Assembly: GCF_002234675.1 (NCBI RefSeq)
Contig: NC_019872.2
Location: forward strand, 12,955,950-13,019,949
Origin: Oryzias latipes
Taxonomy: Eukaryota > Chordata > Actinopteri > Beloniformes > Adrianichthyidae
Length of the DNA: 64,000 nucleotides
Reading direction: 5' to 3'
The notes beneath the pieces are model-generated. The model made no database searches, was not told where the DNA came from, and saw nothing but the letters and a program-made list of their open reading frames with translations. How positions within the stretch are numbered: position 1 is the stretch's first letter; every line of letters starts with the position of its first letter. Position numbers and translations under genes: made by a program. Below, piece by piece: positions 11,842-24,700 of the stretch.

Positions 11842-12543
11842 CCACCCCTCCATGACGTTTCCACTCATGTCTGATCATGTTTCAGCTATTCACATATGTG
11901 TACAGGGATACCTTATACAAATAACGCTGTTGAGGAACTCTGAAACTCACTAACATGCTTTTAGTTGAGTGGAACATTCTGTTTGTGTACAGCTAGTTGA
12001 TTCTGGAAGAAAATCTCTGTAAATACGGCTTCTGTTTCTGTTTTTCAGGTAGAGAGTGAACACACTTTTTCCATTTCTTTTATCGTCATCTGTCTTTAAA
12101 TGTTTGTAAATGTCAAACGCATAACCGCAAATATATCATTTGGGTTTTTGTGTGTTTGATAGATTTTTAACTTCTTGTTATAAACAGTCATGTTTTTTTT
12201 TTGGCTGTAAAAAAATATTTGCTATTATTAAAACTATCGTAGATTTTGAATGACATGTAAATCCCTTATTTTGTATTGTATGAGTGGCATTCTTCTGCCA
12301 GCTTTTAATAGTAAAAGAGAAAGTAGTGAAAAAAAAGAACAGTTTTCTTTACTTCTTAAGAAAAAATATGGGTTAATATTTCATTGAAGTGTTTTACAAT
12401 CTATGTGTGAAAAAGATGTACAGGATGTAGCAATATTGAGACTTATTTATAAGCAAATATTTAACAATGGTCAAAAAATCGGCCGGCCAGAGTATTGAAT
12501 ATTTTGTTGAATCCATCTATTGATCCATCGTAATAAAAACACC
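11842..12543 (+). other. Probable tiprl 3' UTR
   Basis: AT-rich sequence after the tiprl stop. An AATAAAAAC motif near 12532 is a possible polyadenylation signal, just before the small transposon at 12544. Confidence 0.45.
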
Positions 12544-12743
12544 TTAACCCTTGTACTATCCTTGGGAGTTGGGTCATCTAGACCCACTAGACAGTGCTCT
12601 GAACCTTTTTTCTTCAAAGATTTGTGATCTTCTCTGGTGTCCATGGATTACATGAAATCTTTTCACCTTTATCCACCTTTGTCGTGGTAGGGAGAACACG
12701 TCAATGTAAGGGTGGGGTCATATAAGATAGCACAAGGGTTAAA
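12544..12743 (+). mobile_element. Short TTAA-flanked inverted-repeat element, copy B
   Basis: Ends read TTAACCCTTGTACTATC and GATAGCACAAGGGTTAA. TTAA flanks both sides, as expected for a piggyBac-type target duplication. It lacks about ten bases near the left end (GGCACTTTAACA) found in copies A and D. Confidence 0.8.
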
Positions 12744-12893
12744 AATTCACACATTCCAGCTCTAATCCAATCAAGAAACATTGAATTCAAAAACATTGAA
12801 TCAAACACCATAAGTATTTTGAACCCGAAATTTATTCTATTTTATTGAACAATTGGAACATGACAAGCATTCGGCATTTACTCAGGAGACCTG

Positions 12894-13199
12894 TCAGTCA
12901 CATTTATTAGATGAAACAATGCATCTGGGAAGTCTGTGGTAAACTGTATCAAAAAGAGTCGTATCAGGGAGAGTCAGTCCACATCCCTGCTCAGTATCAC
13001 ATCCTTCTTGCTCTGTTGAGAACAGATCCACTCCAGAGGAAGAAACCCGGGTACGGGGCCCCAGTTCCTGCTCCAACAGGCTTGCAGCTTCCTCTGCACT
13101 GGACTCCAGCTCCACTGAAATCAATGACAGAAAACTATCAGCTGCTGCTGGTCTTTCATTCAGGAAGAAGTCAAGTTCATCAAAATGAGGAGAAAACAT
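12894..13199 (-). CDS. Possible terminal exon of an unidentified gene
   Basis: On the minus strand an open frame reads MFSPHFDELDFFLNE and continues acidic and serine/leucine-rich to a TGA at 12894-12896. A good acceptor (tttcag before GTGGAGCTGG, near 13121) lies inside it, so the true exon may begin there. About 45 to 65 bases past the stop, two AATAAA signals occur on the minus strand (AATAAAATAGAATAAA). The stop plus clustered signals look like a real 3' end. I do not recognise the protein. The gene would face ska2 head to head, the place taken by PRR11 in mammals, but the residues do not match what I recall of PRR11. It could also be a chance frame or decayed gene. Confidence 0.3.
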   Translation of the reverse strand: MFSPHFDELDFFLNERPAAADSFLSLISVELESSAEEAASLLEQELGPRTRVSSSGVDLFSTEQEGCDTEQGCGLTLPDTTLFDTVYHRLPRCIVSSNKCD

Positions 13200-13812
13200 C
13201 TTATACCAGAAAATCCTTAGGGAGGAGTCAAATGACCAAACTCAGATTAAATACAAACGTCTTAAAAATATACCATCTATAAGTCTGGTATTCCTCCTCT
13301 GCCTGAAACTCTGTAATATTTCAAGTACTTTAGTATGCTGCATATCAGAACCTACAGACCCTTCCAACCATTACTGACACATCTGGACACGTCTGATGAT
13401 GTTCACATCCCGTCATTTACTGTCATGTTTAAGTGCAATAAAACACTCTAACGTCACAGACCTTAATAGGTGTGAATAAGAAGCATTCATTAATGTAATT
13501 AGTATTTCTGAGACACAAACTGCTGCAGTTTACCTGACACATTCATTATGTTTTCAGAAATGTTTTCATTTTTTTACATTTCGTTTTTCCTAAAATGTAA
13601 TGCTGCTTTTTATCATTTGCTTTGTTTTTGGGTTTTTTTAAATTGTCGTTGTGATCTTTAAAATGTTTTTTTACTGAGTTTAATTTGTTGAATGATTTGC
13701 ACTTCATGGGCCACCGTAGTCTGAGGTAAAATCAAATCGACCAATTCGATTAAAAAATAATTTCAAAATGCAATAAATCAAAAATCCAATTAAAATAGGA
13801 AAATATCATTTG

Positions 13813-14210
13813 GATTGAGGTAGGGCTGCACAATATGAGGAAAACTCACGATATTAGTGATCAATATTGACGATGACGATATAACCTTCGGAATGAACAA
13901 ATAAGACAACCAAAAACATAATTTCCATTTCACTGAAATAGTTTAATTTAAATAAGAGTCAACATAACTTAAATTATACTCCAAATGACCCTCGTCTACA
14001 TAGGAGGTGAGCTTTTAACATAAAAGGGCTCCATCTGATTGGTCAAATGCATGAAAGGGATTGATTTGATTCGTTAAAAACTTTAAGCTGCCATAAGATT
14101 GTTTTGGAGCATTTAAGGTTACTATTTTTTGCAATTTTCATTCTTTTGCGACATGCATATTGCACAGCTTGATCCTGTGATAACGATATACTCGTGCAGG
14201 CCTTGATTGA
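13813..14210. repeat. Teleost interspersed repeat starting GGGCTGCACAATAT
   Basis: The start GTAGGGCTGCACAATATGAG and the end words GCATATTGCACAGC, then GATAACGATATACTCGTGCAGGCC, are typical of a common fish repeat with inverted GGGCTGCACGATAT ends. Its superfamily is not certain from sequence alone. Confidence 0.5.
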
Positions 14211-15189
14211 GGCATGGTAGATTTATTTTACTATAATGTAAAAACAACCAAGTGCATCAGAGCGGACACACATGTGATGTCAGCAAAAATGATTATCATT
14301 ACAGTTCAATGTGTGGAAACACTTTGAATTTAGCAAAGACATGACCATAGAATATTCTAATAATGCTCCCTTTGGATTATTTTCAACAAACTGAACTATA
14401 TGAAACTAAAATTTGAATGGATTTAATTTTTCTTGTTTACTTGTTTGTTTGTACTCATATCTATTTTACACTTGATTATCTTGCAAGAAATACAAGGAAT
14501 CTGGAAAACCTCACCTGCACTCTTCAGTACCAGGTATTTATCTCTGAGTAACACTGTTTGAAGTTTTGGATAAAGATCTATTGTCAAATTAACCAAAATC
14601 AAAAAGAAGAAAAAAATAGCAAACACAAATACTAAATTGAATCGAATTAATTCAAATAGTTGTTAAAATGAATCATTACACCCCACAGTATAGCTTTTCA
14701 CCTGTTGTTCCACAAGGCAAGGGACTGGTGAAAAATTACAAACATAGATTATTTTTCGGTGGAGAAGAATTTGTCTGTGAAAATCTGATATTTTAACTGG
14801 TAATTTGTTAATAATGGAAATTTGAGAAGAAATTCCTGAACCGGAATTATACGAGTTAGTTTTGTTTTAAAGTTAATACAGTCAATGCTTCCACCTCCTC
14901 TAGTGGTAGTTTCAAGAACTGCAACTTTTGGGCCTTAGGGTTAGCTTCAAATTCGGGAACGTAGGTCGGGACCCACAATACAGTGGTGCTTGAATGACAC
15001 AATTACGTTTTTTTTTTTAACTTTGGGCATTATGGTGGTATTGGTTTAGTAGAATTTACCTGTGGCTTTAAATGTTATTGTCATGTTCTCCGAGTTCATT
15101 TTCCTGACAAGAGTTTAAGAATTTCGACTTTTCACTTGGCCCTTAATGCAACTCAATGCATTCCGTAACCTGTCAGGTCCTCTTGAGCT
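14211..15189. other. Intergenic stretch before ska2
   Basis: No supported coding exon or RNA gene was seen on either strand. The sequence is AT-rich with a short poly-T run near 15010. Confidence 0.4.
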
Positions 15190-15191
15190 GC

Positions 15192-15227
15192 CCAATCAGC
15201 TGTTCTCTTTCTTAACAACTATCCAAT
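15192..15227 (+). promoter_or_regulatory. Paired CCAAT boxes of the ska2 promoter
   Basis: CCAATCA occurs at 15192 and again at 15223, 31 bases apart in the same orientation, 33 to 68 bases before the ska2 start codon. Two or three CCAAT boxes 31-33 bases apart are the usual NF-Y arrangement of G2/M genes, and mammalian SKA2 is reported to use NF-Y. No TATA box is seen. Confidence 0.6.
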
Positions 15228-15259
15228 CACAGACCTTGTATCTAATAAAACTATTCAAC

Positions 15260-18200
15260 ATGGAGACGACGGTTGAAAAGCTAGAAGCTATGGTAAGTAC
15301 AGCGAAAGATGTCTTTTTCTCGGTAGAATGTGTGTTTTAAAATGCACGATGCTTAGATTTTTATATTGGGAATCGTACTGTGACACGGATTTTATCAATG
15401 AAAACCACAACAAAGGCTTTTTGTTTATGTTAGCAAAGAATTTAAACTCTTTAGTACAAATCTGACTGCAGGCCTCCTCCGAGTCCTCCTACAAGTTCCA
15501 GCACGGCTGTGTCGTTAGATGCTTACTTTTCGTGTTATTGTTTAAATAAACAATCACAATCACGTGATCAGTAATTAATACACATTTGTTACTGCTTGTT
15601 ATGCGAATTTATGCCTCAGCGAAAAGACATTTTAGGAAACAAGAATGCAGTCAGCAGGGCCGGTCAAAGCTTATGCTGGGACCAGGGGGCCACATTTACT
15701 TAACCAACAATTATACAGACTTTAAAATCGAAATGACTTGCAAAAGGGCTATTAGCCCTTAGTAGGCAATTTTGTCTTAGTTTTGTTACTGAATGATTAG
15801 TTTTACCAATTTTTCTTTTGAAACAGTTTGTGGCGATGCTTGGTTTACTCTTTTTATTTTCCTTTTTTCATAGAACAGCCCCAAAGTTTTTTAAACAGAT
15901 CGTTTTTCACCATCCTACACAAATAACCTGAAACTGTAAAAAAATATTTCAAGTAGTACATTTTTGTCTTTTTTTACTGTAAAAATTAAGAATAAAGCAT
16001 TTTTACGTTGTATATCAAAGATCTAAACTGTAAAAAACAAATTATAAATGTATAAATCTCAAAAATAAAGAAAAGGTTGGGTCAAAACAGTGAAAAATGC
16101 ATTTTTTTAAAAACGCTACGTAACAATTTAAAATGTTCCAAGGATTTATTATTCCAAATAGTATCACAATTATGTGCCATAACTTTTATGTTTGTTTTTA
16201 ATCCAAAAATTTATAAGATAAAAGGCTTTTTGAAAATTTCATGTTAAATTTTGGATGAATTGGATCATTCCGAAATCTTTGTGAACCACCTTTGTGATTC
16301 GCACACGCACTGGTGCATGCAGGGGACTGAAGGAATTTATTTTTTGTGGTTCTTATTTCTCCTAGGTTTTTATCTTATCTTTATTTCATTGAAGGTTTTC
16401 TTTTAGGTTTACTTTGTGTGTGTGTTCCAGCCATTTCAATTAAAAGGGACTTCCTGATAATTGCATATGTAAAGAGGTTTTGATGCTACAGCTGCAGACT
16501 CATCCCCCTCCAGGAGAAAACAGTCTTTGATCTTCTAAGACCATCTGGAAGCCTTAACTGTAGATCTGACATGGACCAGAATTAAATTGTCTCCAGGATT
16601 CAATTTAAATCATGGGAAACCCTGGAGGTGCTAACTCGCATGAGAAGGACAAAGGGTTGGGACTGACTGCCTGCGGAGAGGGATCCGGGCGGCTGTGCTG
16701 GACCCCCATGGGGACACCGTTGGTGGTCGGACAGTGGTCCGTCTTTGAAATAACCCCCCTGGACGTTTGAAGCAGGAAGCCAGGACCAAATGCTGTAATT
16801 CCAAATATGGACTAACGGAGGTAGGCAGGCTCCCTGCCAGCCAATCCGAGCGTCCAGAGGAGGAGTCTGGACACCATGCTGTGCTACGAAGGAGGAGGCT
16901 GAAACCGAGATGTTAAAACAGCTGGACGGAGGAACTTTCCTTTGTTCCCAACAGGCTGACACGTTAAGACGTTTGTAATTTGGCGCTGTGCAAGCTCTGA
17001 AACTTTGGGAATCCGGATATCTGTTATATTTTGTTTTACTCTGTTTTTAGAAATATTGTTAGGGAAATAAATGTGTTAATCTTTAATCCGGCCGAGTTCC
17101 GTGGTTTCTCCTTCTCGACTTTATTGAACATGCAACAAGGAAAGTAATCTCAAAGCGACAGATTATATTTTCCAACAGGACTAATGGGTTAAAATGCAGC
17201 GATTGCTTTTAAAAGGGATCCTTTACCTTGTCTCTTCTAAAACAATTCTGCAAGTTCTACGTGCAATGAAGAACAGTTTTTAACAGTCATTTGGTGGTTT
17301 ATACCTTCAGGCACCCTGTAAATGCAAGAACAAAACCCTTTGTTTGATAAATACCTTTGTTAAGACTTGTACAAAAAATATGCCACCAGAGTATCTGATG
17401 AAGATCTAGGTCGAGGAGATGGGAGAGTATGGTTTATTCCCCATCATGGAGTTCGTCACCCCAAAAAGAATAAACTAAGAGTTGTTACAAATACCCTTGT
17501 AGGAGTTCTGACAAGATCCAGGAGGGTGATGGCAAACATAGATTTCATGTTCTCTCAAGTGAAGGTACCTGAAGAAGATTCAGATCTGTTGCGATTTCTG
17601 TGGTGGCCGGAAGGCGACCTGATTTTAGAACCAGCAGACTACAAAATGCATATGCATCTGTTCGGAGCAACTTCCTCCCCAAGTTGTGCTTCATTTGCGC
17701 TGAGAAAGACAGCTGAAGATGGAAGAGACCGGGCTACACCTGAGGCAGTGAAACGATCCTGAACAACTTTTATGTTGATGACTGCCTGAGCTCAGTGTCA
17801 TTCGAAGAGCTGGCCATCAAACTACTGTCAAAGGACTTGAGAGCATTGTGCATCAGTGGAGGATTTAACTTGAGCAAGTGGACAGGCAACTCCAGAGCAC
17901 TCATAATGTCAATCCCAGAAGAAGAAAGGGCTTCAGGAATTAAAGATCTCGATCTAGACAATCAGTTACCAACAGAAAGGGCGCTGGGCGTAACAGTGGT
18001 GCACAGAATCTGACATGTATAAGTTCAGGATCGAGGTACAGCAGAAACCATGTACTAGAAGACGTATCCTGTCAGTTTTAAGTTTAGCTTATGATCCTTT
18101 GGAATTCTTGGCACCTTTTATCCTAACTACCAAGATTATTCTAAGAGAGCTCTGCAAAGAAAAAAGGTCCTAGGATGAGGAATTGTCAGAAGAACAAGCA

Positions 18201-21200
18201 AAAAATTGGAAAAGGTGGTTGGCTGGATTGCAGAAGGTGTCATCTTTTTGCATCAAAAGGTGGATCAAACCCACAGGCTTTGGTGTGATCAAGACAGCAC
18301 AGTTACACCACTTTTCAGCCAGCAATAACGGCTATGGTACCGTATCCTACCTGCTGCTGACAGATAAAAATGATCAGAAGTTTGCTTCATTCATGATAGG
18401 AAGGTCAAGACTGGCACCGCTCAAGTTGGTTACCATTCCCAGAATGCACTTAACAGCAGCCGTAGTAGCTGTAAAAATTGACAAGATGCTGCAAAATGAA
18501 TTGCAGTTAGAGCTGACTGAATCCACCTTCTAGACAGACAGTATCAAGTATATAGAAAACAATGCTGCACGATCATCAAAGAGGCTACAAACCTTTCCCA
18601 ATGGAAGTACGTGAATACGGCAGACAACCCTGCTCATCCAGCTTCCAGAGGTTTAAGCGCAGAAGGCCTTCTTCAGAGCAAAAACTGGATTCAGGGACCT
18701 TGCTTCCTGTTGAAACCAAATGGCGAATGGCCAGGACGCCCAGATCAGTTGATTTCTGACACAGAAGATCCAGAGGTCAAAAGATCAGCCCAAGTGTCAG
18801 TTATACAAGCTGATGAGAAACTGGATGTAGTGACCCAGTTTGTGACCCACTTCTGAAGTTGGTACCAGCTCAAGAAGTCAGTTGCATGGCCAATGCGCTT
18901 TAAGGAGACGTTGCTAAACTTGAGACAAAAAAGGAAGGAGCTTCAAAAATCGCTCCATGTTCATGAAGCTGGGACATCTAAAACAGAATCATGTCTCCAA
19001 CAGAGGATGCTTGAGTACAAGCAAAGCTACAAAAAAACGAGCGCTTACAACAGAAAACTTTGCCGAGGCAGAGTTGGAGTTAATTCGTCTAAGTTAATTC
19101 GTCTAAGATAGTCATATCTTCAAGTTGGATCCCTATTTGAAAGATGGCCCAATAAGAGTGGCTGGTCGGTTGAGTCGAGCTGCAATGTCACTGGATACTA
19201 AACATCCAGCTATCCTGCATAAGGATGATTGGATTTCCAAGCTCATACTTCATCACATACACGAAGAGACAGGACACTCAGGAAGAAATTACATTCTCGC
19301 GAGACTGAGATAGAAATTTTGGATACCCAAAGCCTGCTCAGCAATACAGAAACTAATTTCTGAGTGCGTCATATGCAGAAGACATGCTATAAGGCAGATG
19401 AACAAAAAATGGCTGACTTGCCGGAAGATCGGGTATTGCCTGACAAGCCCCCCATTCACAAATACTGGCGTAGACTTCTTTGGACCATTTGAGGTCAGCA
19501 GAGGTCATTGCAGAGTGTAAAGGTATAGTGTGCTTTTTACATGCTTAACCAGCAGAGCAGTCCATGTAGAGGTAGCATACTCACTCGACACCAGTTCATA
19601 CATCAATGCATTACGCCGCTTTCTAAGCATAAGAGGTCAAGTCTCTGTCCTCCGCTCAGACAATGGCACTAATTTCATTGGCGCAGAGAGAGAAATAAGA
19701 GAAGCAATACAAGACCTGAACCAGTCAAAGATCCAAGGATCTATGCTGAAACAAGGAGTACAGTGGATATTTAATACCCTTGCTGCATCCCATCAGTGAG
19801 GTGTTTGGGAACGCCAAATACGGTCAGTCAGGAAGGTTTTGAATTCCCTGTTAAAACAGCAGATTATGGATAATGAAGGACTGCAGACACTTTTATGTGA
19901 AGTAGAAAGCATCATCAACAGCAGACCCATAACGACAACCTCTAATGACTCCAATGATCTGGAAGCTTTGACACCGAGTCATCTGACAATGAGAATGCAA
20001 CCAAATATCCCCCCAGGCATCTTCTCTAAGGATGACATCTATGCACGCCGACAATGGAAACCGATTCAGTACATGGCAGATTTGTTCTGGCGCAGATGGA
20101 CACAGGAAAGGCAAAAATGGAGCCTATCAAGAAGAAGCTACAGCGTGGGAGATGTTGTCCTCATTGTAGACTCCTCCGCACCACAGAATTCCTGGTTGAT
20201 AGGAAAAATAGTCAAGACCATGCCTGACTCAAAAGGGGCAGTTCGGAGCGTCACCGTCCAGACAAAGACGGGCACGTCGGAGTGACCCATCACCAAGATA
20301 TGTCTCTTGGAGGAGGCATTACAAGGGTTTATGGACTGAACGAGTAGAGGACATTTATGTTGTGACTTATGCAAATGCCTATAAAGTTTGGTAAATTTGA
20401 GTTATTGTAGACAGTATAATGGCTCTTTGTGTTTGTTGTAATAATAGAAAAGTTTTCAGACTTATCAATCAGGGACAGGTTATGTTAGAGACATTTAAAC
20501 ATCCAGCAGTTTTATTGGCTGAAGATGTATGACGTAGTTAAGTGTTTTGTTTTGGGTTTTGTTAGCGAAGCTAGAGAGCGCGCTAGTTTTTGACCGTACT
20601 TTAAAGTTCTTATGTTTAAATGTTTTTGTTTTTACATTTTTGTAACAATCTTTTTTGTGAAGTAAAAATCTGAAAACGAAGAACTTGGATTGAGGAAGAT
20701 CATTCAAGAAGGACGCGTCAACTACTGTACAAGCTCTGACTCTACATCAGAAATTAGACGAATCCTCACTTACACCCTTTAAGGAAAACCTTATCACTCC
20801 TAGTTTGAGCACACTTAAGATATGCACAGACGTTGAGTGTCATTTGCACGGGAAAAACCCAGTAATAAAATATTTGTGTTTATAAATAGTATTGAGTCTT
20901 TTTCAGGAATCTATTCTGATTCCCACAGTGAAGTCCACAAATGGGATGAGAAGCTGCTGATGATCAAAAAGACTATATATATAGATATATCTATATATAT
21001 ACACACACATACACACTGTGTGTATATATACTGTGTATATATACAGCGTTTGAAATAAGCGGTTATCCTGTTGTCTGAGACAACCAGATTTCACGGAGGA
21101 CAACCAATGAACCTGATGGTTGTCCGTGTGACAACCTGGTCTTTTATTCAACATTTTGGTATTTTTCGACTATTTTTCAAAGTTTTTGAGAAACCGACAT

Positions 21201-21650
21201 CCGACTTTTTAAAGATAAAACTGAGTGTACACAAACGATGTCACGTGACTTCCGAACAAACAGAGTACGCCCGAAGACATCGCAAAATGACAACAATGAA
21301 CCTGCATGTCTTCTTTAAAAGATCAGAGTTATTAGTCTTTACTGCTACTGCAGCGCACAATGTAAACATGGTATCATTTACACGTGTTTATTTGGGTGGC
21401 CGTGGTGCAGCGGTAGGGGGCTCAACCCATGATCGTAATATTGCAGGTTCGATTCCCGCCTGGCACGCCCATGAGTCGAAGTGTCCTTGGGCAAGACACT
21501 GAACCCCACCTTGCCTCTGGTGGTAGGCGGGCGCCTGTATTTGGCAGCGGAGCCGCCACCAGTGTGTGAATGTGTGTGTGACTGGGTGAATGGGTCTGTG
21601 ACTGTAAAGCACTTTGTCCTTGTAGGAAAAAATATATATATATATATGTG

Positions 21651-21723
<73 letters not shown>

Positions 21724-24700
21724 ACCAGAATGCAGTTATGATGTCTTTTTGTATCAGACTAAGTCACTGAGCTTTGAAGCCCGAGCTGTTGGCAGGTGCT
21801 CTGACTTCATTGCACTACTGTATCAGACATCTAGTAGTGCAATAGTATTGTCAAAGCATTTGAAAACTGCAAAGAGCGGCCACAACGACTTCTGTTGATC
21901 ATAGATCATAGAATTCTAAACATAAAGGAAATGCAGAACACCATAGGTGATATTTTGCTGTTTTTCCAGAGAAGTTTGTGCGATGCAGGCAAATTTATCA
22001 TAAATTAGACTGTGTTTCATTTGGACAGCTGCTGTAGACCAGTTATTTCTTACTATTTTACCACTGAATCCAGGCTAATGTCTCATTCCAGTTGCATCTT
22101 AACTTGGTCACCTTCAGAACATTTTGAAGTTTGCTGCTGAATGTTTTCACAGTTCCAGAAGTCAGAGGCAGACTTGGATTACCTTGAAAGGAGGCTAAAG
22201 CTGGACTTCATCAACAGCACTGCCGAGAATGGAAGTTCTGCTGAGGTTAGGGAGACCCACCATCACCATACCACTGTCATTTCCTTCAAGCCGTATAAAG
22301 CTGCGTTCACACCAAACAAGATTTGTGCATCAGGGGCGGCAAATTTCAATGTTAAGTCAATGGATAGATGTGATCAGAGGCAGACGCAGCGATCTGGCAA
22401 CAGCACGTAGTTCAAATATCTAAACTAAATAAACTTGACCTCAACATCAACTGTGTCTTCAATGCATTGACTGTACATAAGATATATAGTCAATGCTTCC
22501 ATGGAGCGATGAGGCTGAAAACTTTGGACAGTGGCTCCTCCAACACGTGTCTGCTGTGTTGATTTTATGAAAAAGTTTGACGCACGTCAAAATAAAGATG
22601 GCAGACAGGAAGTTGGCGTGCAAATAGCGTTTGGTGTGAATGTAGCGTGAGATCACCTATTTTATGCCACCTTAATGTGTCTACATTTTTAAGGCAAGAG
22701 CATTTTTTCCCCACAAAAAGTTGGAAAAGAGAAAATGTTTGCCTCAATTACTTGGGTTATTTGTAGGGATATCAATTGATGTGTGTAGGGCAAGGATACG
22801 ATCTGGAAGTAATAGAAATGGACGGCACTGCAGTCTGATTCAGCCAAATGTTCTTTTTAGGTCCATTCTTTTCTTTTTTATAATGCCACCACAATTTTCT
22901 CCCGAAAATGGGTTCTAAACATTTATCGTCATCTATCCATCAAATACCATCCCCCATTTGTTTCCAATATAGGTCTCAAAGACTAAGACAACATTTAACA
23001 ACAACACATTTTTGAGGCTGATGTTAGAAAATATTTTTAACAAGATTTAAACCGGAACTTTTTGTTTTCATTTTGAAAATGTTATTTTCTTTTACAGGCT
23101 ATTACTGTTCCTTAAACCAATATATATAAAACAAAAAAAATGCTATTGACACAACATATCCGTGCACAATATTTTAATAAAGTTTAGGCAGCTGTAAGAA
23201 TGTCTGTGGATGTGAGGCTGAAAACCCTCTGGTGCGTTTACTGTCCCTCTGACAAATTCAGCACTGAATGAAAGTTGTTTTTGGATACTTCAATTCTCTC
23301 AAGGATTTAGACAGTTTAAAAAAATCTGTACAAAGCAATCTTCTGTAAATAAACAGCAACTTGGTGCTAAATGGTCTTATTTTGGCCCCTTGGTGGCTGT
23401 CTGTACTTTGTAGGAGAACCCAGCAGTGATGCTGGAAAACCTGAAGGCTGTCAAGGCCAAATACTCGCTGCTGTGCTCTGAGGTGAAGGACATCGCCAAC
23501 GCTCAGAAAGAGTCGATGGAAGGCATCAGGACCAGCCTCAGCGGCATCATGGAAGTGATCAAACACTGCCAGGAGACGTCTGACGCAGAGGTACCAACAC
23601 TGCAAACGGCTCTCTGACACGATCTCGGCAATCATCCCTTTAATGAGCATCAGTGTGTTTGTGTCTACATGCTTAAATAGCACTTTTCTGTACATTTAGA
23701 TCAGGCACATGTGGGCTTGAAGTTACAAGAATGTATTTGGAAGTATTGGAAAAGGTTAAATCCGTTACATTTTTGTCAAGAAGGGCTTTTAGTATTTGGT
23801 AATGTAACCTGGGATTTTAGAAAATCTTTCTGACAAAAACTTAACATCTTCTCTGCTCCGTGTTGTTTTCTTTCTTCCTTCCTACAGGTCGTGTCGCTGA
23901 CAGAGTTGGAGCAGGAGGCAGCAGCGCTGCTGGGTGCTGCTGCCAACAGCCCCAAGACAGAAGTAAGACTCCTTCAGTCATTTTTGACCAATTCAGCCTT
24001 TGTCCTGATCTGTAGTGAGCATCAAGTCATGAAGCGCTGAGATCCTAACTGAACTGTTACTGTAGGTGAGCAGGTTAGTTATAAAACAGAAATGTTGATG
24101 TTTGGTTAACGTTAACTTTAGAACTGTTAGATGTCATTAAAGCTTGTAGAGAAATGCTTAAAAAATTCAAAATGAATCCTTTCTATCTTACTTATCTTAC
24201 TATGTCCGTTTTTTTCAACTTTCCTCTGCTTGAGCTCCATACGTTCTAAGGCTTGAAAGGATAATGTTATAATCTTGAATAGTTTTCTCTGAATGTGACA
24301 CAAATTTATGGAAACAAATGTGCTTCTGTTAAATTGAAGTTTTTCCACGAAAAGGTTAGAAAGAAGCCAGCTGGTTTTATTTATTTATTCATTTTATAAA
24401 TCCCACATTAAGGCTCCCCATCCTGTCACATGAAAATACTTGTGATCCTAAAAGTCCTTTTGAAACGAAAACGCGGACACAACCTGCTGACTGACTGAAA
24501 GTCACCTGCTCTGCAGATTTGTGTTCCTTTTTTCTTAATAGAATAATTAAGGGCTAAACAGGAAAAGCTAAATAATTAACTCCTGTGTTTGGAGTTTATG
24601 TGAAAAATGCATTTGAAAGTGCAAACGTGATTCATTTCAAAACAGTATTTAATGAAATTATATATGGGTAAATGGTTATATATGATTTCTGGTTAAATGT

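Noticed and set aside
13806-13820. let-7-like TGAGGTAGGG
   Set aside because: The sequence after the seed is part of a GGGCTGCAC repeat and no let-7 hairpin arm is present.
16600-16962. 120-codon open frame, minus strand
   Set aside because: No family resemblance; it lies in a repeat-like block in ska2 intron 1.
21446-21456. Perfect pol III B box as tRNA gene
   Set aside because: The flanks do not fold as a tRNA, and the body matches a fish SINE.
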